The notes beneath the pieces are model-generated. The model had not been told where the DNA came from and did no database searches. It saw nothing but the letters and a program-made list of their open reading frames with translations. Source: Clostridia bacterium (GTDB lineage: Bacteria > Bacillota_A > Clostridia > Oscillospirales > Acutalibacteraceae). Taken from it: 6,237 nt of DNA. The stretch covers positions 1-6,237 of the forward strand of contig JAFSAK010000006.1 of NCBI GenBank assembly GCA_017441045.1. Reading direction: 5' to 3'. Made by a program: the position numbers and the translations under genes. This document shows, one piece after another, positions 1 through 5,508 of the stretch (its first letter is position 1; each line of letters starts with the position of its first letter).

Positions 1-615
1 ACTTAATCTGTAATGATTTACATATCCGTTAAATGAGATGCCCACAATTTTTTTAAAGAAACGCGAGAGATAAGAATAGTTATATCCTGTTTCTTTCGAG
101 AGGGCAGAAAGGGAACAGTTATCAGCAAAATGCTTTTCCACAAAGGCAAAGCATTTTAATATAAGATTTTCCTTATCACGTTCACTATCTTTATACTCTG
201 CAATTCTATCAAACATACCGCAAATAAGATATAAAACTCCCTTTTTTTCTATGTGTGAATATGTATCTATGTTTTTGAGCGAGTTAATAATATAGCTATC
301 TACTGTAAATTTATTGCTTTTGGGCATTTTATCTGCAATTTTTGAGGAAAAAGAATTGACCATTTGAGGAGAAAAAATGCAAAGTATATGTTCACTGTTT
401 TCCGATTCCAATGAATGAATTTGATTTGGAAAAATTAGCAGAGCATCATTTTCTTTTAGAATATATTTATTTGAGTTAACGGTGATTTTCATCTCACCCG
501 ATTTTATAATAATAATCTCAAAACATTGATGAAGGTGGGGAGGAAAATTAAAATCATTTCCACTTTCAATTTTCACATAATCAGGCGAACCCAAATGATT
601 GAACTGATAAAACAT
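1..615 (-). CDS. AraC-family transcriptional regulator with N-terminal cupin sensor domain (C-terminus cut by window edge)
   Basis: The frame is open from an ATG at 615-613 to base 1, giving 205 residues without a stop; the family usually has about 270-290, so roughly 70-80 residues are missing. The start is supported by a GAGG Shine-Dalgarno at 626-623, 7 nt upstream. Residues about 20-75 look like the beta-strand sugar-sensing cupin half: HLHQCFEIII at 27-36, then alternating hydrophobic strands and a PNQIHSLE segment at 63-70. From about 151 the AraC helix-turn-helix domain begins: SLSALSKETGYNYSYLSRFF (168-187) is the first HTH with its recognition helix, followed by the family pattern KKIVGISFNGYVNHYRL. 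The second HTH lies outside the window. It is divergent from xylB, so it probably controls the xylose operon, as activator or dual regulator; ligand and sign of control are inferred. No signal peptide or membrane segment is seen. The coding strand is very AT-rich compared with the genes to its right. Confidence 0.9.
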   Translation of the reverse strand, partial: MFYQFNHLGSPDYVKIESGNDFNFPPHLHQCFEIIIIKSGEMKITVNSNKYILKENDALLIFPNQIHSLESENSEHILCIFSPQMVNSFSSKIADKMPKSNKFTVDSYIINSLKNIDTYSHIEKKGVLYLICGMFDRIAEYKDSERDKENLILKCFAFVEKHFADNCSLSALSKETGYNYSYLSRFFKKIVGISFNGYVNHYRLS

Positions 616-648
616 ACTTGAACCTCAAAAGTAAAATTTTGTCCATTA

Positions 649-677
649 ATTATACCTATATTTGCGAGAAAAGTCAA
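649..677 (-). promoter_or_regulatory. Sigma-70/sigma-A type promoter of the AraC-family regulator
   Basis: On the minus strand a TTGACT -35 box (677-672) and a perfect TATAAT -10 box (654-649) are separated by exactly 17 nt. Transcription would start near 642-640, giving a leader of about 25 nt that contains the GAGG ribosome binding site at 626-623. Five of six -35 bases and all six -10 bases match consensus, so the regulator is predicted to be well expressed without an activator. This is read directly from sequence; activity is inferred. Confidence 0.8.
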
Positions 678-689
678 ATAATATATTGT
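662..689 (+). promoter_or_regulatory. Possible weak promoter for xylB-xylA operon
   Basis: No good consensus promoter points toward xylB in the 97-bp divergent gap. The best I can offer is TTGCGA (662-667) as a -35 with TATTGT (684-689) as a -10 at 16 nt spacing; TATATT at 682-687 is a better -10 but only 14 nt away. Either would give a leader of about 15-20 nt before the ATG at 713. A poor core promoter is what one expects if the divergent AraC-type protein activates it. It overlaps the regulator's own -35 box, so the two promoters may compete. Confidence 0.3.
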
Positions 690-699
690 ATATTACAAT
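685..699. repeat. Perfect inverted repeat in divergent promoter region, candidate operator
   Basis: ATTGTA (685-690), a 3-nt spacer TAT, and TACAAT (694-699) form a perfect 6-bp dyad ending one base before the xylB Shine-Dalgarno at 701. It lies 8 bp beyond the regulator's -35 box and within the likely -10/start region of the xylB operon, where bound protein would block xylB transcription. AraC-family proteins usually bind direct or half-site repeats, so this may belong to another regulator, or may be a small hairpin in the leader RNA. In such AT-rich sequence chance is also possible. Confidence 0.4.
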
Positions 700-700
700 T

Positions 701-706
701 GAGGTG
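701..706 (+). promoter_or_regulatory. Ribosome binding site of xylB
   Basis: GAGGTG lies with its GAGG core 8 nt before the ATG at 713. Another ATG at 709 is only 4 nt from the core and opens a frame that does not encode the FGGY kinase, so the site favours 713. The same GAGGTGTAA string precedes the third gene of the operon at 3524. Confidence 0.75.
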
Positions 707-712
707 TAATGA

Positions 713-2191
713 ATGAAATATCATATTGGAGCAGATTTGGGTACCTCTGCCATAAAACTTTTGCTCACCGATACGGATGGGCGAATAGTTAACGAGGTAT
801 CAAAAGAATATAAGGTTTATTTCCCTAAACCTACTTGGAGCGAGCAAAATCCGGAGGATTGGTGGCAGGCATTTTCATCGGGAATAAAGGAACTTACAAG
901 CGTTATAAATGTTGAAAATATTATGGGAATAGGCATCGGCGGTCAAATGCATGGATTAGTTGCTCTTGATATGGAAGATAATGTTATCCGTCCCGCGATT
1001 CTTTGGAATGATAGCCGAACCAACAACGAGGTAGAATATTTAAATGCCGAAATAGGCAAAAGAAAACTTTCGAGTTTAACTGCTAATATTGCTTTTGCAG
1101 GATTTACGGCTCCCAAGCTTTTGTGGATGAGAAAAAATGAACCCGATAATTTTAAAAGAATAAAAAAGATAATGTTACCGAAAGATTATCTTAATTATCG
1201 CTTAACGGGTGAGCATGTTACTGATTTTTCCGATGCTTCGGGGACGCTGCTTCTTGATGTTAAAAATAAATGTTGGTCGAGGGAAATGTTGGATATTTGC
1301 AATGTTTCTTTAGAGCAATTACCACGCTTGGCCGAAAGCTACGAGGTTATAGGTACGGTTCTGCCCGAAATTTCAAGGGAGTTAGGTCTTAATAATGGAG
1401 TAAAGGTAGTTGCTGGTGCCGGAGATAATGCGGCTGCGGCTATCGGTACCGGAACGGTTAAGGATGGGGAATGTAATATTTCTCTTGGAACATCCGGAAC
1501 TGTATTTATATCCACGGATAAATTTTCGGTGGACAATTTAAATGCTATGCATTCATTTTGTCATGCCAGTGGTAAATATCATCTTATGGCCTGTATTCTT
1601 TCGGCGGCTTCTTGCAATAGGTGGTTTTGTGAGGAAATATTAAAAACGACCGATTATTTAACCGAACAATTGAATATAACTGATGATAAATTAGGCAATA
1701 ACGATATTTACTTCTTGCCCTATCTTATGGGAGAACGCAGTCCCATAAATGATACAGATGCAAGAGGCATATTTGTAGGGTTACACATGAACACAACTCG
1801 TGAGGATATGGTACAGGCGGTTTTAGAGGGTGTGGCATATGCTATCAGAGATAATATCGAAATAGCCAAGATGCAGGGCATTGATATAAAAAGCAGTAGT
1901 ATTTGCGGCGGCGGCGCCAAGTCAAAACTATGGCAAAAAATAATATGCAATATTCTTAATATTGAAATTACAATCCCACTAACAGAGCAAGGTCCGGGTT
2001 ATGGGGGAGCAATACTTTCAATGGTAGGAGCAGGGGAATACAATTCTATAAGTGATTGTGTGAGTAAACTAATTAAAACCAAAGAAAAATTGAGACCCGA
2101 CCCAATGCTTGTGGAAAGATATAACCAAAAATATCAGAAATACAAGAAAATTTATCCTTCCGTGAAAGAATTATATAAGGAATTGAAATGA
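713..2191 (+). CDS. xylB: Xylulokinase (FGGY carbohydrate kinase)
   Basis: This enzyme phosphorylates D-xylulose with ATP to D-xylulose 5-phosphate, the second step of the isomerase route of xylose use in the cytoplasm. The 492 residues match the family length (E. coli XylB 484). The N-terminal actin-like fold starts with GADLGTS, whose Asp8 is the conserved nucleotide/metal-side acid. GGQMHGLV (76-83) and ILWNDSR (96-102) are typical xylulokinase substrate-site motifs; GAGDNAAAAIGTG (235-247) carries the predicted catalytic base Asp238. The second FGGY domain has GTSGTVFIS (259-267) and the C-terminal signature CGGGAKSKLW (398-407). It is the first gene of the operon, 9 nt ahead of xylA, the reverse of the common xylA-xylB order. 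No truncation or missing key residue is seen. Other FGGY kinases (ribulokinase, gluconokinase, glycerol kinase) are less likely because of the MHG motif and the xylA neighbour. Confidence 0.95.
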   Translation: MKYHIGADLGTSAIKLLLTDTDGRIVNEVSKEYKVYFPKPTWSEQNPEDWWQAFSSGIKELTSVINVENIMGIGIGGQMHGLVALDMEDNVIRPAILWNDSRTNNEVEYLNAEIGKRKLSSLTANIAFAGFTAPKLLWMRKNEPDNFKRIKKIMLPKDYLNYRLTGEHVTDFSDASGTLLLDVKNKCWSREMLDICNVSLEQLPRLAESYEVIGTVLPEISRELGLNNGVKVVAGAGDNAAAAIGTGTVKDGECNISLGTSGTVFISTDKFSVDNLNAMHSFCHASGKYHLMACILSAASCNRWFCEEILKTTDYLTEQLNITDDKLGNNDIYFLPYLMGERSPINDTDARGIFVGLHMNTTREDMVQAVLEGVAYAIRDNIEIAKMQGIDIKSSSICGGGAKSKLWQKIICNILNIEITIPLTEQGPGYGGAILSMVGAGEYNSISDCVSKLIKTKEKLRPDPMLVERYNQKYQKYKKIYPSVKELYKELK

Positions 2192-2194
2192 GGT
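2189..2194 (+). promoter_or_regulatory. xylA ribosome binding site overlapping the xylB stop codon
   Basis: TGAGGT begins on the TGA stop of xylB (2189-2191) and ends 6 nt before the xylA ATG at 2201. A ribosome finishing xylB therefore sits on the xylA Shine-Dalgarno, a layout that favours translational coupling of kinase and isomerase. Overlap and spacing are seen directly; coupling is inferred. Confidence 0.75.
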
Positions 2195-2200
2195 AATAAA

Positions 2201-3514
2201 ATGGGTGAAATATTTAAAGGAATACCCCAAATTAAATACGAGGGTAAGGAAAGCAAAAATCCTTTCGCTTTTAAATTTTATGATGCAGAGCGTGTAGTTT
2301 TAGGCAAAAAAATGAAGGAACACTTGCCATTTGCAATGGCTTGGTGGCATAATTTGTGCGCCGCAGGTACGGATATGTTCGGTAGCGATACAGGCGATAA
2401 ACTCTTTGGTGCGGAAAAGGGTACTATGGCTCACGCTAAAGCAAAGGTTGATGCCGGCTTTGAATTTATGAGTAAGCTTGGCATTAAATATTTTTGTTTT
2501 CATGATGTTGATTTAGTTCCCGAGGCAGATGATATTAAAGAAACCAATCGTCGACTTGATGAAATTTCGGATTATATACTTGAAAAAATGCAGGGAACAG
2601 ATATAAAATGTTTATGGGGAACTGCCAATATGTTCTCCAATCCCCGTTTTATGAATGGCGCCGGTTCCACTAACTCTGCGGATGTTTTTTGCTTTGCGGC
2701 GGCTCAAGTTAAGAAAGCTTTGGAACTTACAGTAAAGCTGGGGGGCCGAGGTTATGTTTTCTGGGGTGGTAGAGAGGGATATGAAAACCTATGGAATACC
2801 GATATCAAGTTTGAGCAGGAAAATATTGCCCGTCTTATGAAAATGGCTGTTAAATACGGTCGTTCGATTGGATTTGAGGGTGATTTCTATATAGAGCCCA
2901 AACCCAAGGAGCCAATGAAGCATCAGTACGATTTTGATGCCGCAACCGCAATTGGTTTTTTGCGTCAGTACGGTCTTGATAAAGATTTTAAATTGAATAT
3001 TGAGGCAAATCACGCCACCCTTGCCGGTCACACCTTTCAGCATGAATTAAGGGTTTCGGCCATAAACGGAATGTTAGGTTCTATTGATGCTAATCAAGGT
3101 GATTTGCTGCTTGGCTGGGATACCGATGAATTTCCTTCCAATGTTTACGAGGCCACTATGTGTATGTATGAGGTTATTAATGCCGGTGGACTTACGGGCG
3201 GATTCGACTTTGACTCTAAAACTCGCAGGCCAAGCTATACTAAAGAAGATATGTTTTATTCCTTTATTCTTGGTATGGATACCTTCGCATTAGGGCTTAT
3301 AAATGCCGCCAAACTTATTGAAGACGGAAGAATAGATAACTTTATTAAAGAAAGATACAAAAGCTTTACGGAAGGCATCGGAAAAGATATAATTGATAAT
3401 AAAACCTCACTTGAAGAATTATCAAAGTATGCAGAAAAGCTTGGAGCACCCAACTTGCCATCCAGTGGCAGACAAGAATATCTGCAAGGAATTATTAACA
3501 GTTTGATTTTTTAA
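2201..3514 (+). CDS. xylA: Xylose isomerase, class II type, divergent variant
   Basis: This enzyme interconverts D-xylose and D-xylulose using two divalent metals in a TIM-barrel active site. The 437 residues and long N-terminal extension fit class II enzymes (E. coli XylA 440). The catalytic pair His101 and Asp104 is in [16 protein letters not shown] (185-195) and EPKPKEP (232-238, metal ligand Glu232 and Lys234) are the two classic signatures. Other metal ligands are Glu268 and His271 in [17 protein letters not shown], Asp296 in SIDANQGD, Asp307 and Asp309 in GWDTDEFP, and Asp338 in FDFDSK. All are present, so activity is expected. Two regions depart from well-known class II sequences: [12 protein letters not shown] (329-340) lacks one residue and has Asp336 where Asn is usual in NFD, and [12 protein letters not shown] (355-366) replaces the common HI-GMD-FARGL. 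It is the second gene of the operon, 9 nt after xylB and 20 nt before the third gene. Confidence 0.95.
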   Translation: MGEIFKGIPQIKYEGKESKNPFAFKFYDAERVVLGKKMKEHLPFAMAWWHNLCAAGTDMFGSDTGDKLFGAEKGTMAHAKAKVDAGFEFMSKLGIKYFCFHDVDLVPEADDIKETNRRLDEISDYILEKMQGTDIKCLWGTANMFSNPRFMNGAGSTNSADVFCFAAAQVKKALELTVKLGGRGYVFWGGREGYENLWNTDIKFEQENIARLMKMAVKYGRSIGFEGDFYIEPKPKEPMKHQYDFDAATAIGFLRQYGLDKDFKLNIEANHATLAGHTFQHELRVSAINGMLGSIDANQGDLLLGWDTDEFPSNVYEATMCMYEVINAGGLTGGFDFDSKTRRPSYTKEDMFYSFILGMDTFALGLINAAKLIEDGRIDNFIKERYKSFTEGIGKDIIDNKTSLEELSKYAEKLGAPNLPSSGRQEYLQGIINSLIF

Positions 3515-3523
3515 AATAGCAAA

Positions 3524-3529
3524 GAGGTG
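3524..3529 (+). promoter_or_regulatory. Ribosome binding site of the 635-residue gene
   Basis: GAGGTG with its GAGG core 7 nt before the ATG at 3535 supports that start and sits in the 20-nt gap after the xylA stop (3512-3514). The gap has no room for a terminator or a separate promoter, so the gene is cotranscribed with xylA. Confidence 0.75.
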
Positions 3530-3534
3530 TAAGT

Positions 3535-5442
3535 ATGGAATGCAAATTACCTTTTAAATTGATTTTTTCACCCGATTATTCCACCGAAACGGAAATAAAA
3601 AATTTCGTAAGCGGAGAGGTTAGGGGAATTCCGTTTTTTAAAGCCACTTATGAAAAAGCGGAGATATACATAACCTTTTTAAAAGAAAAGGGTTGGCAAA
3701 TAAGAGTTTTCAATAGCGGTGATAACGCTATAACAGGCTTTTGGGGAATCCGTTTTCCTTGGAAGTATGGCGATGATGCCTTTACTCTTGTTCCCGGTGT
3801 GTATTATGACGGCAATGTTCAAGAGAATATAAACACTATACCCTTGATTAATTTGCCCGACTCGCCAAAGTTTAGCGCTCCGATTTCGGCCATGTCTTTC
3901 CCCGCAGTTCTTGCAAAAGACGGAACAATGGGCAAAAGCTATGAAATATCTCATAAAACGGTTGCGGGTTGGAATGGAATCGAACTTGATGGGGAGAAGG
4001 AAACGCTTACATTTTTCGCCCCCGCCAAAGAGGAGAAAAAATATACTCTTAAAGCCTTTAACGAGCTTTCTCGCCCTGCATACACTCTGAATCCTAAATG
4101 CGATATTAGTTTTACGGTCAATATTTCCGAATTCAGTTGTGAAAAAATAACCGATTTATTTGATTATTATTGGAATGATACAATTCGCTCTAAAATGCAT
4201 CCCGCTTTCAACTCACCGAAAATTCTCGAAGATGAAGGCAGTGCATTGGTGAGAGATTGGGTATATGAAAGACATTGTGTCAGAAGCAGTAAAAACGAGG
4301 CTATGATTCTTAATGCTTTTACCGACTTGGAAGGAAGCTACCCGTATAAAAATGTTTCGGCGGGTTGGAACGTTCTAATCGGTTGGTGTTCGGGTACGAT
4401 GACCGCTTTGCCGCTATTAAAATTCGGCGGAAAGTATAGGGATTTTGCTATAGAATATATAGATTTTCTTGCAGAAAACGGCAATTCACCCTGCGGAATA
4501 AAATACCCTGTTTATGATGGCAATGTGTGGCTTACCAAGGAGCATTGGAACTATCAACCTTCGCTTCACGACCACTGCAGATTGTATAGCGAGTATATAT
4601 ACTATCTTGGCAGAGCCATACGCTTCGAAAAAGAAAACGGATTTACCCATAAAAATTGGGAGAATGATTTTAAGCATGGTATAGATATAATATTAAACGT
4701 TTGGAAGGAAAACGGTGCATTTAAAACCTATTGGGATATTAGCGGTGAAACCGTAAAAATATATGGCGCAGAAAACGCGGCAGGGGCATATCCCACCTTG
4801 GCAATGGGTGAAGCTCTTATCCATTTCCCCGAGAACGAAGAACTAAAATCCGCCTTTATGGATTCCTGCAAAAATCTATATGATAAATTTATTTTTACGG
4901 GAAGATGTAACGGCGGTCCCTCCGATATAAAGGGCGCCGATGATTCGGAAAGTTGCGCCGCTCTTTGCAATGTGCTGGTACTGGCGTATCAAATTACTAA
5001 AAATAGAGAATTTTTGGATATGGCTTTAGATGCGGCAAAACTCTTCTCAACTTGGGTTGTAAATTATATTCCGCCCTTCCCCGAGGGCTCTCTTAATGAA
5101 GGTCTTAATGTTTGCGGCGGTGTTATAGCAAATGTTCAAAATCGTCATATTGGACCCGGAATTTGCACCAATTCCGCAAGGTTTATTTATGATTTAGGTG
5201 AAATTACGGGCGACAATAGGTGGAAGGAACTTTATTATAATATTAAAAATGCCGCCATCAATTGTATCACCTTATTTGACGGTGAATTTTGCGATACGAC
5301 CCCCGATTTGCCCTTTTATAAGGGTATGTTGACCGAGCAAATCAATATAACCGACGCTCTGCGTCCGGCAGGAACTGCTTGGCGCGTCAGCGCTTGTTGG
5401 CCTGCAACAAGCGTGTTGCTTGGTTGGTTTGATAAACCATAA
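3535..5442 (+). CDS. Unassigned 635-residue protein of xylose operon, possible (alpha/alpha)6-fold carbohydrate-active enzyme
   Basis: I do not recognise the family. No signal peptide or membrane segment is visible and there are 16 scattered cysteines, so it is probably cytoplasmic. Residues 1-200 look beta-rich (short alternating strands, many Gly/Pro/aromatics), with GFWGIRFPWKYGD (68-80) and LVPGVYYDGN (85-94). From about 200 onward the pattern becomes paired helices with aromatic-rich turns, as in alpha/alpha-toroid glycosidases, phosphorylases and lyases. Candidate active-site patches rich in acids, His and aromatics are LIGWCSGTM (281-289), HWNYQPSLHDH (337-347), GAENAAGAYPTLAMGEAL (411-428), GADDSESCAAL (467-477) and NRHIGPG (536-542). 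As third gene behind xylB and xylA it may release or modify xylose from an imported oligosaccharide; this is inference from context. The beta-then-alpha order argues against GH127 (alpha first) and the size against GH8 or GH88/105. Fold assignment is a reading of sequence pattern only; the coding call itself is firm. Confidence 0.9.
   Translation: MECKLPFKLIFSPDYSTETEIKNFVSGEVRGIPFFKATYEKAEIYITFLKEKGWQIRVFNSGDNAITGFWGIRFPWKYGDDAFTLVPGVYYDGNVQENINTIPLINLPDSPKFSAPISAMSFPAVLAKDGTMGKSYEISHKTVAGWNGIELDGEKETLTFFAPAKEEKKYTLKAFNELSRPAYTLNPKCDISFTVNISEFSCEKITDLFDYYWNDTIRSKMHPAFNSPKILEDEGSALVRDWVYERHCVRSSKNEAMILNAFTDLEGSYPYKNVSAGWNVLIGWCSGTMTALPLLKFGGKYRDFAIEYIDFLAENGNSPCGIKYPVYDGNVWLTKEHWNYQPSLHDHCRLYSEYIYYLGRAIRFEKENGFTHKNWENDFKHGIDIILNVWKENGAFKTYWDISGETVKIYGAENAAGAYPTLAMGEALIHFPENEELKSAFMDSCKNLYDKFIFTGRCNGGPSDIKGADDSESCAALCNVLVLAYQITKNREFLDMALDAAKLFSTWVVNYIPPFPEGSLNEGLNVCGGVIANVQNRHIGPGICTNSARFIYDLGEITGDNRWKELYYNIKNAAINCITLFDGEFCDTTPDLPFYKGMLTEQINITDALRPAGTAWRVSACWPATSVLLGWFDKP
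5391..5419 (+). repeat. Two mutually exclusive hairpins in the 3' end of the 635-residue gene
   Basis: CGCTTGTTG (5391-5399) pairs perfectly with CAACAAGCG (5405-5413) across a 5-nt loop. The second arm can instead form GCAACA (5404-5409) with TGTTGC (5414-5419) across the loop AGCG. The segments encode residues about 619-629 and end 21 nt before the stop codon. The pairing is seen directly; any role in RNA stability or attenuation is speculative, and the codons alone may account for it. Confidence 0.45.
5425..5439 (+). repeat. Short hairpin immediately before the stop codon
   Basis: TGGTTT (5425-5430), loop GAT, and AAACCA (5434-5439) form a perfect 6-bp dyad that ends at the base before the TAA stop (5440-5442). 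It lies between the stronger coding-region hairpin and the terminator, making three consecutive inverted repeats in under 90 bp. Confidence 0.4.
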
Positions 5443-5447
5443 AAACA

Positions 5448-5485
5448 AAAGGAACGGATTTTTAAAATCCGTTCCTTTATTTTTT
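5448..5485. terminator. Rho-independent, probably bidirectional terminator between the xyl operon and kdgK
   Basis: AAAGGAACGGATT (5448-5460) pairs with AATCCGTTCCTTT (5466-5478) as a 13-bp stem with a 5-nt loop, and pairing can extend to leave a minimal loop. It is followed by a T-run (5480-5485) for the forward operon. On the other strand the A-rich stretch 5440-5450 reads as a T-rich tract after the stem, so it can also stop convergent kdgK transcription, which ends at 5509. It begins 6 nt after the stop of the 635-residue gene. No other feature is visible in the 66-bp convergent gap. Confidence 0.9.
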
Positions 5486-5508
5486 AATATGTGTTAGATT
5501 CTAAACTA

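Noticed and set aside
626..641. CAAAA/TTTTG inverted repeat in the regulator leader
   Set aside because: Five-base A/T arms in such AT-rich sequence are expected by chance.
709..711. Alternative ATG four bases upstream of the xylB start
   Set aside because: It is in a different frame that does not encode the FGGY kinase, and it is too close to the GAGG core for good initiation.
616..712. Catabolite-responsive element (cre) or riboswitch in the divergent gap
   Set aside because: No TGWAANCGNTNWCA-like match was found, and the predicted leaders of about 15-25 nt are too short for a riboswitch.
1339..1950. Minus-strand open frames within xylB (1339-1536 and 1720-1950)
   Set aside because: They are antisense shadows of a well-supported kinase, with no ribosome binding site or recognisable domain.
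2300..3453. Short open frames overlapping xylA on both strands
   Set aside because: They lie entirely within a gene with intact active-site motifs, and their translations look like out-of-frame composition.
3679..4970. Minus-strand open frames overlapping the 635-residue gene
   Set aside because: No start signals or domain patterns are seen, and the forward frame has operon context and a good ribosome binding site.
3535..5442. Assignment of the third gene as GH127, GH8 or GH88/105
   Set aside because: GH127 has the helical domain first, whereas here the beta-rich part comes first; GH8 and GH88/105 enzymes are about 370-400 residues. No family signature could be confirmed by eye.
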